From NCBI GenBank assembly GCA_934045075.1, contig OW203747.1:7894357-7958356 (forward strand): a DNA stretch of 64,000 nucleotides, written 5' to 3'. The DNA comes from Yponomeuta sedellus. Its lineage: Eukaryota; Arthropoda; Insecta; Lepidoptera; Yponomeutidae. Below are positions 1 through 11,050 of this stretch, one piece after another. The position numbers were made by a program, and so were the translations under genes. How positions within the stretch are numbered: position 1 is the stretch's first letter; each line of letters begins with the position of its first letter. The notes beneath the pieces were generated by a model that saw only the letters and a list, made by a program, of their open reading frames with translations, was not told the DNA's origin and ran no database searches.

Positions 1-1
1 A

Positions 2-199
2 CGGAATCACTTCTTAGTTCCCAGCGAATCTCGTCGCAAATGTGCTTTGGAGATGTGCAAGAGACAGACAAGACTGCAATGCAATAAATGTGACGTAGGG
101 CTCTGTGCATCCTGTTATCAATTCCAATCAATTATCAATTTCACGTCCGCATTTAAAACTAAAAAAGTGTGTATACTAGTACATAAATGCCTTTAACAT
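2..199 (+). CDS. C-terminal Cys-rich tail of a piggyBac-like transposase (partial, runs off left edge)
   Basis: An open frame enters from the window edge and stops at 197-199. It encodes a run of paired cysteines: RRKCALEMCKRQ, then QCNKCDVGLCASC. This resembles the C-terminal cross-brace zinc domain that follows the catalytic domain of piggyBac-family transposases and binds the terminal repeats. The catalytic DDD residues would lie upstream, outside the window. After the last Cys pair the frame runs about 20 residues further than a usual piggyBac end, so the tail may be degenerate. The call rests on motif layout only; another zinc-ribbon protein is possible. Confidence 0.6.
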
Positions 200-339
200 A
201 AATTACTTCAATGCTGTTTTTATTTATTAATTCATACATAAAATCTTCATGATTTTACAAATAGATTATAAAAATAGTTCGCTAGTAAAAAGCTAATATA
301 GGTCTAATAGAGGGATTTTTGCTTACGTATTTGCCGATC

Positions 340-355
340 GGTGCCATATGGCACC
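340..355. repeat. 16-bp perfect palindrome
   Basis: GGTGCCATATGGCACC reads the same on both strands. It lies about 140 bp after the piggyBac-like stop codon, where internal palindromes near element ends are common, but no TTAA-flanked terminus was found next to it. Confidence 0.7.
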
Positions 356-477
356 CATTGTTTTTTCACAAAGTAAAAGATATATAAAATAAATAATTAT
401 TACAAATAGCTAAGGGAGCCGTCAAAAGCAATGTATGTGAAAATTACAATTTTTTATGCCTCTAAAATAATTCAGGT

Positions 478-672
478 CATAATGGGTTAGCATAACATTT
501 ACATATAGGGACATACACTGCTTCTGATCCCACACTCGGATACCCTGTGTCGTGGGAACCAGAAACAACGATATCACAAACATGTAAACATCCAAGACCC
601 TTTTGTATCCAGCCGGGATTCGAACCCGAGACCTTTTGCATTGTCGTCAAGAGGTTTTCGGGGGTCAAATAT
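478..672 (-). mobile_element. SINE-E copy (tRNA-like head, 5' truncated)
   Basis: On the minus strand a tRNA-like B box (GGTTCGAATCC) is followed by CCGGCTGG, a short spacer, and the family body with ATGTTTACATG and a tail ending near GTAAATGTTATGC. Same body occurs at 22826, 32318, 45299 and 51232. The A-box half is missing here. Confidence 0.75.
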
Positions 673-860
673 TAAGCTATATTTTTATAGTTTCATATTT
701 AAAGAGACGTTTTTAAATTAGTTTATTTCGTTATGCTAAAACTAGTTCTTTTACTAGAATGAATTATAACTTTTGATGCCTGATAGTGTTATCGACCTTG
801 GCTTACAATTCAATCTAGTAGCAAGTAAAGAAGAATTGGCACTTAATAGTTTAAATATTT

Positions 861-1158
861 CTATGCATTAGCATAATAAAATTATGGTAATGATTTTAAA
901 TGTTGTTTTGTAGATGACACTTATCACAAACTACTTTGACCAAATAAATAACAAAGATGTATCATGTTAGTGGTGGTCTTATAAATTATAATACAGGGTT
1001 GTGCCCTCAGATTCTATGCATTAGCATAATAAAATAATGGTAATGATTTTAAATGTTGTTTTGTAGATGACACTTATAACAAACTACTTTGACCAAATAA
1101 ATAACAAAAATGTATCATGTTGGTGGTGGTCTTATAATACAGAGTTGTGCCCTCAGAT
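861..1158. repeat. Tandem duplication, two units of about 150 bp
   Basis: Unit 1 (861-1013) and unit 2 (1014-1158) both start CTATGCATTAGCATAATAAA and end GTTGTGCCCTCAGAT. They differ by a handful of substitutions and a 7-8 bp indel near 983. No coding signal; the 78-residue open frame crossing it is unrecognised. Confidence 0.9.
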
Positions 1159-2204
1159 CATAGAGGTTGTGCCCAAATTAGAATTTTCTCATTGGCATAT
1201 AATAGTGTTACCATATAGGTACTACCTATTTTCGATTTGTACCCAACTGTACAGAATGATACGTGTAAAGGTCGACATGCAGTGTGGATTTAATGACTAT
1301 TAATGTACTGTGGATTGTACCTACCTACGTACCTTGCTTGTTGCAGGTAATTAATGAGTATAATGTTGGTGACTTAAAAAAATAATTTGAATACATAATC
1401 AATTCGTTTTATTTAATAAATGTACAAACTACATTTTCTATTGTTTATTTACATGAAAAATATTTATTTCAAATTTAAATCAATCAATTTAAATAAATCT
1501 TCCAGATATTTCGTGTAAAAATATGTGGCATTTCTAAAGTAACAGTAACTTAATAAATATTTTTAAAATTCACCGTCTAGATTAATGGAGTATGGTCTAA
1601 AATACCATTTTGATTAAAAACAATGCTTCGTTATTTTTATATATCTCGAGATGATGCACAATCTGCATTTCTTTTTGTAATTCTCGATTATTAAAATCTA
1701 GGGAATGGTGGGGACCATTCCTTGGGGGTCATCAAGAACTGTTACATGCTATGCATTGCTTTTTAGTTTAATTCTTCTACCGAGGGCTGGAGTATCCTCA
1801 ACCAGAGTTGTCATTATCTATGCTCTCTCGGAGTATAGCGTGAGTCACCTAGAAAATACAGATTTAATTCAAAAGTAGTACAATAAAAGTATAGGCTGTT
1901 AAAATATCTAAATTGCAATAGATTTAGCTAATTGTTTACCCAGTGAGGCCTCGCTCTTTCCAGAGCTCAGCACATTGATGAGATGGTGCCTTAAAGGGTT
2001 TTTGCTAAACACATGGCTGTCATGTGAGACATCTCTCAATGAAGTAGCAATCCTTGAAATATTTCAGTCGGCATCAGGAGTCTGGAAAAGATTTATGGAT
2101 GATAAGATAACTACCATTTATTTATTGCGCAAAATGTGTTTACCAATATAACATCAAGGACTCATCATTAAAATAAAAACATTTGTAGAACAATCTAAAA
2201 ACAA
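1159..2204. other. AT-rich interval, no recognisable feature
   Basis: No repeat family or coding signal that I recognise. Only short, low-complexity open frames. Confidence 0.5.
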
Positions 2205-2282
2205 TTTGGCACGCATAGCCAGAGGTCGCGGGTTCGAATCCCGGCATGGGTGCAATTTTTAGCCTCTAAATAGGTTTTTAAA
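2205..2282 (+). mobile_element. SINE-A fragment
   Basis: Begins inside the tRNA-like core (GCCAGAGGTCGCGGGTTCG) and runs through the B box into TTTTTAGCCTCTAAATAGG. 5' half and the terminal tail are missing. Confidence 0.8.
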
Positions 2283-3339
2283 CTCTAAGAATGTTATTAC
2301 TTTAACATCAATAGGAAACTAGTATTTCTACTAGTTTCATCTTGATTGCAAGATGTCATTTTGATGGCAGGGCCAAGAATTAATGTACCAAATCACGTTT
2401 GCTGAGGCGAGGTTCTTCGTTACTACGAGTACTAACCTTATGGTTTTTTTTTTAAATATCCCTTCTGTTTCTTTCATAAAAGGTTTCAAAATCTTGGCCA
2501 AAGTTTTTGATTTCGTCCTTAGGTAGACGAATATTGGTCTGGGATTCGTGATCTCCAGAGAGGTGTCCAAATAAAGAAACAACCGTTGCAGATTTTGTGG
2601 TTTTCTCAGATCCCCTTTATGTAGATCGTGTAAAATTAATGTAGAACTAACCATGCCATATTGTCCCAAATACATTTACGCACATATCTCAATAGCGATC
2701 ATTACTTCTGATGGAGCACCTGAGTATGTTGGTGTCAGGAGCCTTCAAATAGCTGATTGAGCTTCAAACTGGAATAAAATTTCGTGATTTTTTTAAGCAG
2801 GGAAGGTTATATGACACGCAATGTAAAATTTGTTACAACGTATTTCAAGCATTTTGTACTACCTACACAATTGATTAATCATCCATATGTGTGATTTTAA
2901 GCCAATGTCTTGGTAAATATTTAAAATACATTTTTGCGGTTACCTTTGTTTATTTGTAGAAGAAGAAAGCTTCGCCGGTGGATACTCTTAGGTGAACAAT
3001 ATAAGATATTTTTTCCACTCTTACATAAGACGTAAACTCGAAATAGCTTAGACTTTATAAAAATGAAGCAGAACGATTTATTTTTAAGAAATATTTTGGG
3101 AGCGTTTAGCTAATTAAGCTGAACAAAATAATAATGTGACATGTGACTTTTCGACTGACAAACATTGGTGTTCCATCCCTAATAGGTATCCCATGGCAAC
3201 ATCACTTGTGGGTATTTTGCTTCTGAATACGAATTAAACGTCACGCACAAGTGAGTGTGATGTGAATGGTGATGTGAGCTCACGATCGAATTAACCCTTT
3301 CATGGGTACACGAACTTCTTGCCAATGCCAATATGGTAA
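2283..3339. other. Unique-looking interval with one unrecognised open frame
   Basis: A 112-codon open frame lies on the minus strand at 2337-2675. Its protein is rich in K, L and T with no motif I recognise, and no Kozak-like or splice context stands out. I do not call it a gene. The rest is AT-rich and featureless. Confidence 0.4.
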
Positions 3340-3500
3340 ATTAGCTGATGCCCGCGACTTCGTCTGCGCGGAATTAGTTCAGACCGCGTTGGCGGGATAT
3401 CAAGTAGCCTTTGTCTCAATTCAGAACTTTGTCTATCTGTACAAGATTCATGTAATTCCATTCAGCCATTATTGTCTAATTGAGTACTAACAGTCATCTA
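3340..3500 (-). mobile_element. Dispersed repeat with CCCGCGACTTCGTCTGCG motif
   Basis: GCTGATGCCCGCGACTTCG at 3343 is the hallmark end of a repeat I associate with lepidopteran genomes, probably the 3' end of an RTE-type LINE or its SINE. Downstream text (TTTGTCTATCTGT, TTCATGTAATTC) recurs at 29060-29185. Opposite orientation relative to the copy at 62045. Confidence 0.6.
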
Positions 3501-3904
3501 AACTACTTGAAAAACATTGACATGTATGCAATATTATATAGAAATTGACAGATTATTCTTTATCCCATGATCACCAAGAATTACATAAGAGACTTAAATA
3601 ATAACATAGTCCACTACAATTGGCGGCCTTATTATAGTAGTATTATCAATGCTTAATATTGTTAATATTTTCGCCTTTACCGATAGTATGGGGTTAATAT
3701 CCCCAAATAATAACTTGCATAAGCTGAAAATGCAAAATTAGATAAATCGACTTCAAAAAAAGACTAACGAAGAAGGAGGAATAGTGAAAGTCAGTAAAAT
3801 TTTTCGATTGAATTTGCATAAATCCTAGAGTTTGCGAGCGGTGCTGAGAGCGAAAATTAAAGCACTCTAACTACCTGTTAATTTACAAATATTCTTGAAA
3901 AAAA
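3501..3904. other. Mostly featureless; LINE-beta scrap near 3605-3635
   Basis: ACAATTGGCGGCCTTATT at 3616-3633 matches the LINE-beta 3' end. Nothing else recognised. Confidence 0.4.
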
Positions 3905-4100
3905 GATCATATTTTAATCAAAACTGTTGTTATACGGATTTTACACGTTTATTACATTTTTCCGACGTTTTGGCACTTTTCCAGGTGCCGTGGTCTCGGA
4001 TGACTGAGGTGACAGGCTCTTTTTGAAAGCATTTACTACCCTCGGCAAAAAATATTTTAGTAATTATTTTGCCGTTGTCCGCGAAAGGGTTATTTGACAG
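3905..4100 (-). mobile_element. Penelope-like terminal repeat fragment
   Basis: Shares, in order, CCGACGTTTTGGCACTTTT, CCAGGTGCCGTGGTCTCGG and ATGACTGAGGTGACAGG with 38010-38290, which lies directly downstream of a Penelope GIY-YIG reading frame. Orientation is inferred from that linked copy. No coding part is kept here. Confidence 0.55.
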
Positions 4101-4420
4101 ATGTAATAAAGTCGAGATTCGAACTCCCTTTGTTTAAAACGTAACTTCATAGAAATAAGGGTCAATATCCCACCTGCACAACTAGTTCACTTCACCGCCG
4201 TAGCGCTGGGGTAGCTTATATTACTGAATGCGAATTCGATCGAACTCACTAGCGAACGGGGCTAGTGAATAGCACTGCAGGTCGTTGGTCGACCTTGGGT
4301 CGCGCTGTGGAATTAAGAAAGAGATTAGAGAGACGCAATAAAAATTTAAATAAAAGCTACGTACAGAACCGGTTCTGACCGGAATTACCTTGGAAAGTTT
4401 TGAATAATTGAAAAATATTG

Positions 4421-5412
4421 ATTACACTATTTTTATTTTTAATGCACTAACCCGTGCTAAGGAACAAATTTAAAAACCTATTTAGAGGCTAAAAATTTCA
4501 CCCATGCCGGGATTCGAACCCGCAACCTCTGGCTATCCGTACCAGCGCTCTACCAATTGAGCCAATGGGCGACTCACGGCATCAGTGAAATTTCGAACCT
4601 CTTTACAATATTCTCTGTATTACGTACAGGCAGCGACATCTGACTTCGGGGCTGTAAGTAATGCAATTTGCTTAAGTCAGATGTCGCTGCCTGTACGGGA
4701 CGGTACAATTACGTTAAGCTTGGAATACCATGAGGTTATGGTCTGCAGCAGGCGTCAACGGCTGATGATTGCAAGGATGATGATGAAGGGTAAAGGACTA
4801 CAACGTGAGGGAATGAGAGTGTGTGTTGCATTCGCATACTGTAGCTCTTGAAATCCCCAATCTATGGTGAGCACGTCGTTAAGGGAGAGAGAACTAAAAA
4901 TCATCCTATCTCTCTCTGAGATGATCTGTGCACTGCAGAAGGACTATTACGGTTGATTATATCACTCTATATTTAGTCCCTGGTCTTTGCCTACCCCTCT
5001 GGGATACAGGCGTGAGGTTATGTATGTATAAATGAGCACCTTACAGCCTTACACATCAATGGCTATTGAAAAATAAATGATTTATTATTTGTTGAATCAA
5101 TACATACAAATGTAAGTCAGTTTCTAATGATAAACAAATAAACAAAACTAAAAACTTTTTTTTTTATTTTGGCTGTAGTCTTTTCTCAAATGTTTTATTT
5201 GGGTCGTAAATAATAAACTTTATACTTAATGCAATAGTTTTGCCAAGAAAATAACATCTGCGTAAATACAGAGAATATTGTAAAGAGGTTCGAAATTTCA
5301 CTGATGCCGTGAGTCGCCCATTGGCTCAATTGGTAGAGCGCTGGTACGGATAGCCAGAGGTTGCGGGTTCGAATCCCGGCATGGGTGAAATTTTTAGCCT
5401 CTAAATAGGTTT
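4421..5412 (-). mobile_element. SINE-A insertion with inverted second arm, 13-bp target duplication
   Basis: Left arm (4421-4698) is SINE-A on the minus strand, A-rich tail outermost. Right arm (5262-5412) is SINE-A on the plus strand and stops abruptly at AAATAGGTTTTT without a tail. TTGAAAAATATTG is present at both 4408-4420 and 5413-5425, so both arms belong to one insertion. 4628-4698 folds back on itself with 23-bp arms (GTACAGGCAGCGACATCTG...). The interior (4700-5260) carries other repeat scraps, including a reversed CCTCACGCC/GGGGTAGGCAGAG end, a known companion of (TACA)n tracts. Confidence 0.8.
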
Positions 5413-6388
5413 TTGAAAAATATTGGTCAGTAGTTTTTAATGACTCGCATTGGTCTTACATAGTTAAACATAAAACGGTTCTAATAACGATTATTGATAC
5501 TGGATGAAATGTAATTATGTTAAATTCCCGTCTACCCGTGAGACCACCGTCTCGTAATGAGGCGTTTTCAAAAAAAAAAACTAGTTCCACAACACTTACT
5601 AGATGGCGTGAAAGTCACAAAAATTTATGTGTCAAATCAATCCGACAAAACATTTTTTGTAAAAAGGATGCCAAGACACAAGCTCATGATATGATATTAT
5701 TATGCGTACAGTTTAAAAAGTTATCAGAACTCATGATGAGCCAAGCCCCCAGTTCTACAAGGCACGCATTCATACAAGCCCTAACTCTATCAATGTTACA
5801 TAATTTTATTATAATTTTAATACCTTAGCATAATAATATGACTTGGCCCTTACGCGGCCGTCGCACAGACTCTCCTATGGTCTTAATTAAGGAAAGAAAT
5901 TGGGTATTGTAAAACGGCCATGTCCTATTTTTTACCATGATTAGTAAAACTAGGGCTTGTCTTGTCATCCTTTACATTAAATGTTTTTTTTTGGATTTTT
6001 TTTGTAGGATGGTTGGTTTATTCGGGCTGTGTAAAATCCCATACAAAAATGTTCGTCGACTTCTGATTTTTTCTAGTAATCTGACTTAATTTGGCCCCAT
6101 ACACTTTCTATCCCAATCAACAGCAAAATTAGATGGCATGATGTAGGATTGGTAATACGAAACACTTCAAGAAGACGTAGGTCATCTAAACAACTACATG
6201 GTCGCAATAAAGTTATGAATTATTAGTTAGTGCCATACTCATCTTCTGAGCGTCTTGGCGAGCACTCCCGTGCCCTTAGAAGAGTGCACAGACTAAGTAG
6301 GAGTAGGAGATACTGTGTTTGTATTAGCAAGTTTTTACTTTGGTTTCGATACTTGTAAATTAGGAAGTTTCTTTTTAGGAGTATAAAA
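5413..6388. other. Penelope-type scrap, then featureless DNA
   Basis: 5430-5545 weakly resembles the Penelope terminal repeat at 33684-34100 (TTTTTAATGACTCGC, AACGATTATTGAT). A 103-codon open frame at 5517-5828 is a chance read through this and was not accepted. Nothing else is recognised before the THAP exon. Confidence 0.4.
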
Positions 6389-6627
6389 ATGCGTACCTGT
6401 GCCGTTGTGACGTGCAAAAATACAGGAGTTCATACATTCCCCAGTACCAATGAAACCCTGAAGCGACACTGGATCAAAGCAACCAGAGTAGATGTAAATC
6501 GTAAAATTGGATGGAACATGCGTAAACATTCATGTATTTGTTCGGATCATTTCACCCCAAACGATTATTGGACACGTAAGTACGAATTTCTTCGTTAAGT
6601 TCGGTAAAATAAAAGTCACTTTTTCAG
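6389..6627 (+). CDS. THAP zinc-finger exon with splice donor
   Basis: The 62-codon exon encodes a C2CH THAP domain: C4-x4-C9, then C51-x2-H54 (CSDHF), with F17-P18 and W28 at the usual places. THAP domains bind DNA and occur in host regulators and in P-element-type transposases. The frame runs to CGT, and the C at 6575 is followed by a textbook donor GTAAGT at 6576. A pyrimidine-rich acceptor (CACTTTTTCAG) ends at 6627, giving a 52-bp intron, but the frame then stops within eight codons. The usual AVPTIF segment that closes a THAP domain was not found nearby. Either a more distant acceptor is used or this is a decayed transposase or gene. ATG is at 6389, directly after a TATAAAA-like string that is too close to act as its TATA box. 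Confidence 0.7.
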
Positions 6628-7590
6628 TATCAAGAGCAGAAAGGAAATGAAAAATCACAAAATGCAAACAGAACGGTCGACCAAAACAACACCTGCGTCA
6701 ATTTAAATACTCTTTGGCGTCAAGAAGCGTGCGGTCACAACCACAAATTAAATAAAAAATGCTACGTTGATGACAGAACTATTTTCGCCAACTAAAGCGC
6801 CATCTATTGAGTTTTTGTGTTATTAACTTTTTTTTTCTTCTGAAAACGGCTCATTGCAACGTTTCCAAACATCACACACACATAACACTTGTAAAATAGC
6901 AATAACTTTTTAAGTACACAAGATAAGACTTTCGAAATAAAAAGGATTCGAAAATACTTTAATTTTATTATTATCAATACGCTTATTGCACATAAGTATT
7001 AAAATACAATGGCAATGGGGCGGACTTAATGCTATAAGCATTTTCTACCAGTCAACCACAGGTGGTGCAAGAAATTAAATGGTAGGCATTCGAAACGAAC
7101 GGAAGAAGAAATATTAGTTAAAATTAGATTAGGACTAAAAGATTAGGACAAAACTCAATAAGTACATGTAAGGAAATAAATATACTTCATTTATACTTAT
7201 AATTTTGTGTAATAACTTTTCATAACTTCTTTTAGGACATGGCTAAAAAATAAAACCATTTTTTTTTTGAGTATTTTATTATGTCAACAAAATTAAATCT
7301 GTGGTGCTTAGTTTTGCAGGTCAGTGTATTAAAAATCGTGGACCAGCTTCTTCTTCTTCAATTGCCTCTTTATTCATATATAGTAAATAATTACTCACTA
7401 AAATGGACGAAGGTCTTTAAGTAAACTTACTGCAGAAATGCAAAAGGGACTACCCTTTCTTAATCCTATCCAAATATTGTAAAGATTAAATCTTCCACGG
7501 TACACACCTAATACTTAGGGCACACTTAGTAAACGTACAGAAGAGTATCTTTAGTTAGGTCGGTAATTTAAATAATGAAAATAATTAAGC
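6628..7590. other. AT-rich interval with a LINE-beta-like scrap
   Basis: 6960-7070 resembles a decayed LINE-beta 3' end on the minus strand (GGCGGACTTAATGCTATAAGC). Otherwise no recognised feature. Confidence 0.4.
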
Positions 7591-7882
7591 AAGCGCTGGT
7601 GGCCTAGTGGAACCGAGTGATTGAAATCCATCACTTTGATTAGTCAAGTGCTGGTTGGGTGACCATCCCGTAACTACTGCTAGTGGCATTTTTCCGAGTA
7701 GTTCCGTGCTTCGCATGGCACTAGCCGTTGGTGCCGACCATGTAATGGCCTTATGGGCGGCTTGATAACTTCTGACAGTAAGACCCGCCACTGTCTTCCA
7801 ATCCTCCACCAACCCGGACTTGGTCCCATGGTGGAGTATGGCCTAACTTTGCAGGAAGAGACCCGTGCCCCAAGTGTTGATT
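7591..7882 (+). mobile_element. SINE-B (5S rRNA-derived), decayed
   Basis: Starts AAGCGCTGGTGGCCTAG, keeps the box-C-like GGTTGGGTGACCATC, the central GGGCGGCTTGATAACTTC and the 3' part with GGTGGAGTATGGCC. Several short deletions; the final GGGGACATACAAGGG is lost. Confidence 0.85.
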
Positions 7883-7952
7883 CATATCATATCACAATAA
7901 TTTATTAAAATCAGTTTGCATGGCATGCATGGTCATCTGACAGAAATGCCAT

Positions 7953-8288
7953 GAAATGATTGGAATCAATCACTTGGTTAAGTTACAACAGGCGCGGTCA
8001 GGTACAGGATGGGTGAGCGTCCCGTGACTACCGCTAGTGGCATTTTTCCGAGCGCTTCCGTGCTTCGCAAAGCACGTTAAGCCGTTGGTGCCGGCTGTGA
8101 TATAATGGCAGTCATTAAGTCATGTCAGGACCTTATGGGCGGCTTGATAACTTCTGACAGTAAGGCCCGCCACTAGTTTTACAATCCTCCACCAATCCGG
8201 ACTCGGCCCCCGTGGTCGAGTATGTGTTATACCTTCCTTAGGGCTGAGACCCGCCTCTGTGGGAACATAATTGATTATGACGATGACT
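7953..8288 (+). mobile_element. SINE-B (5S rRNA-derived)
   Basis: 5S-like segment CAACAGGCGCGGTCAGGTAC followed by GGATGGGTGAGCGTC, then the standard body. 3' end decayed (GGGAACATAATTGATTATGA). Lies about 70 bp after the previous copy in the same orientation. Confidence 0.9.
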
Positions 8289-8498
8289 ATGAAGTTGTAT
8301 GCACAAAATAAAGTTTACAAATTTACAACAGAAAGATTTAGAAATTGTTACGAATACATTGATAACTTGTTGTGTGTTGGGGGGAAAGTTGATAGAGGTA
8401 CAGTAGAACATAAGTTTTTTCAAACGTGCACTGTAATCAATTAGGTTAAGAGTTACTTTGCAACAAAAGTGCGTAACGGTCTAACTGTTTTTGATATT

Positions 8499-8500
<2 letters not shown>

Positions 8501-8530
<30 letters not shown>

Positions 8531-8738
8531 CATACATACATACATACATACATACATACATACATACATACATACATACATACATACATACATACATACA
8601 TACATACATACATACATACATACATACATACATACATACATACATACATACATACATACATACATACATACATACATACATACATACATACATACATACA
8701 TACATACATACATACATACATACATACATACATACATA
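8501..8738. repeat. (TACA)n microsatellite, about 240 bp
   Basis: Near-perfect tetranucleotide array. Every reading frame through it is open, which produces spurious YVCM/TYIH proteins on both strands. Confidence 0.99.
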
Positions 8739-9059
8739 ATACTTACGCGCATACAAAGTTCCCGCACAACAGATTGAATTAACCTATGCATGGTTATTAT
8801 CAGATTAAATTTATATGAAGTAGTCTTTCTGTTACCTTGCGAGACATGAAGCGAACGCTTAGTAAGCTTGTTAAGCAAGTATTTAAGTGATTATGATGTA
8901 AACTTTGTCTATTCAAATCGTTGGACCCTTGGAGTCTTGACTGGGTGAAAGTTTCAGGATAAGCTTGCGCTTTAGGTGTATTTTTGTGAAGTTTTGAAAG
9001 GTTATACTTGTTGTTCAGAGATTCAAAGTTCGATTTGAGTCTTTTAAACCCTCAAATTT

Positions 9060-9300
9060 CCGGAAGTGGCATCGGCAGTAGATCAGTGGGTAGAAGAATG
9101 GACTCCAAAGCAAGAGACCTAGATAAGATAAGAATATTCTTTATTGTATACAGGAAAAACAACAAATACAAAACAATTGCAAATATACATAGTACAATTG
9201 GCGGCCTTATTGCTAAAAGCAATTTCTTCCAGACAACCTAGGTTAGATTCCCAGTGTGGGCATGTACCAAATGCTTTGTTTTCTAAGTTATGTACATAGC
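9060..9300 (+). mobile_element. SINE-D head interrupted by a LINE-beta insertion
   Basis: A-box-like TAGATCAGTGGGTAGAAG at 9079 and B-box-like GGTTAGATTCCCAGTGTG at 9240 belong to one tRNA-like head split by 9121-9239. Downstream TTTGTTTTCTAAGTTATGTAC is the usual SINE-D continuation. Truncated soon after. Confidence 0.7.
9121..9239 (-). mobile_element. LINE-beta 3' end inserted in SINE-D
   Basis: Begins GATAAGATAAGAATATTC and contains AATTGGCGGCCTTATTGC and TTTCTTCCAGACAACC, the family signature, with the tail on the left. The short repeat CCTA on both sides may be the target duplication. Confidence 0.75.
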
Positions 9301-9386
9301 AATAAGGCCGCCAATTGTACTTTGTATCTTTACATGTTTTATAATATGTGCTCTGGTGTACAATAAAGAATATTTTTATCTTATCT
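9298..9386 (+). mobile_element. LINE-beta 3' end
   Basis: AGCAATAAGGCCGCCAATTG through CAATAAAGAATATT to a TATCTTATCTTA tail. Opposite orientation to the copy 60 bp upstream. AATAAA lies just before the tail. Confidence 0.8.
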
Positions 9387-9426
9387 TACATTTGTGATAT
9401 TCAGTAAAAAAAATATGTTTCACTAT

Positions 9427-9609
9427 GTGTATGTATGTATGTATGTATGTATGTATGTATGTATGTATGTATGTATGTATGTATGTATGTATGTATGTAT
9501 GTATGTATGTATGTATGTATGTATGTATGTATGTATGTATGTATGTATGTATGTATGTATGTATGTATGTATGTATGTATGTATGTATGTACGTATGTAT
9601 GTATGTATG
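9427..9609. repeat. (GTAT)n microsatellite, about 180 bp
   Basis: Tetranucleotide array with one ACGT interruption near 9591; complementary in sense to the array at 8501, about 900 bp away. Confidence 0.98.
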
Positions 9610-10129
9610 AATGTTGACCCAATCGTCCTCTAAAAAAACGGTGAATCCAATCGAACCCTTTATTTGGGAGTAGCATTAGTTGCCATCTTAAATGGAACCT
9701 GATTACTTTGAATTAAGCTCCAAAACTAATGAATACCGTACATTAGTTTCGTTGGTTAGGGAGCAAAGGAACTATGTTGATTTAAAAAATAGTCACCTTC
9801 CTTTTATACGACCATTTTTTCCTCTCGCTGTTGTCAGAAGTGGGACGGGCAAATGCATCATTCCGTTAGATAAACTTTGAATAAACAGTTAAGGCTCTGT
9901 TTTGGGCCTCCGAGGCACACCCGAAATTACATATGCATTGGCAGATAAGTATCGGACAAAACGCTGACTTTGCCAGTCATTAGTTACTATGATTACAAAA
10001 GCCTATTCCGTTATAGGGATGGGATCTCATATCGGAACTGCACTGTCGAGAAATCGGAAGTTGAAAGTAAAATTAGAAATATATTTATTAAAATTGCCAT
10101 GATTTTTGCCAAGTGATATTAAAAAAAAC
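9610..10129. other. No recognised feature
   Basis: Moderately AT-rich. A 62-codon open frame at 9692-9880 has no motif I recognise. Confidence 0.4.
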
Positions 10130-10375
10130 CTGTTTAGGGGGTAAAAATTCCACCCATGCCGGGTCTCGAACCCGCGAGCTCTGGCTAACCGTGCCAGCGC
10201 TCTCCCAACTGAGCTAATGGGCGAATCACCGGCAATACTCTCTGTATTACGTACAGGCAGCAACATTTGGCTGAATTTATTTGCATCACTTGCAGCCCCG
10301 AGTACCTTACTTTGCAGTTAGGTTTTACATCGGAATGATATCGCTGTACCCACATGATTATATTCTTTTTTCTAA
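10130..10375 (-). mobile_element. SINE-A, near full length without tail
   Basis: Minus strand carries the 5' leader (TGTGGGTACAGCGATATCAT, GATGTAAAACC), then the tRNA-like core with A box TTAGCTCAGTTGGGAGAGC and B box GGTTCGAGACC, then a decayed AAACAGGTTTTTTTT end. The tRNA-like part sits about 150 bp inside the element rather than at its 5' end. Confidence 0.85.
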
Positions 10376-10559
10376 GTACGAACATACTTTGAAGTACGGC
10401 AAGTGCCAAAAATACACGGAGTGGGGCAAATTCAAATTGTCTCCGGCTCAGCGTGTGCTGGAGGGTTAGAGAACCTCCAGCGCCGGTATTATGACCTTCC
10501 ACTTCTTTCTACCTTCAGCCATCTTTGAGAGATCACGTCTTCTGACTGCTAATTAACAC

Positions 10560-10815
10560 GCTCGTGAATCCGTTGGGGTGAAAACTTTCTGACCTGGAGA
10601 CGACGGCGAACTAATAGCCGATGGGGCGAAAAGTTCTGACCTGGAGACCAAGGACCGGATGATGCAGCGTGAGCTGACCCTCCGCCAGATACTCTGACGA
10701 CCTGGTTACGGTGACGGGGAGTCGCGGAAAGTGGAAGGCACAGGACCGGGAAGCTTTGAAAACTATGAACAAGGCCAATTTCTTGCAGTGGGCGTCAAAT
10801 TGATTCGTTGATTAA
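10560..10815 (+). mobile_element. LINE-gamma 3' end (RTE-like reverse transcriptase C-terminus)
   Basis: From 10681 the frame encodes 40 residues ending at a stop at 10801: ARYSDDLVTVTG, KAQDREAL and FLQWASN. This W/Y-x-D-D-L ... Q-D-R ... Q-W pattern closes the ORF of RTE-like LINEs. An upstream segment (GTTCTGACCTGGAGAC) is duplicated at 10580 and 10630. Related remnant at 21960-22255. Confidence 0.65.
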
Positions 10816-11050
10816 AGACGTTGATTCAAACAAAATTGCAAAAAAATACAAAAGTTGGTTTCTGCCAAACTGCATAACAATATGTTGATGCTCCTGGTTT
10901 TACAAATTAAAGTTTTCTTATATGCTAGGTACATACATATACAGAAAAAGACATTTGAAGACTCCCTACACACTACCCTTTTGCTCGCCCTACGCCTAAG
11001 GCTTGGATTCGGTTATTTTTTATTTTATTTATTTAGGATTACTAACAACT

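Noticed and set aside
2337..2675. 112-codon minus-strand gene
   Set aside because: No domain, no splice or start context, composition typical of AT-rich noise.
5330..5390. tRNA gene candidates at SINE-A cores (also 4500, 27175, 36255, 40950)
   Set aside because: A and B boxes are present, but each lies inside a dispersed repeat with the same flanks and lacks a complete acceptor stem.
8453..8878. Long open frames of YVCM/TYIH type across (TACA)n, and similar frames at 9394-9676, 27765-28600 and 56879-57368
   Set aside because: A tetranucleotide array lacking stop codons keeps frames open on both strands; no protein evidence.
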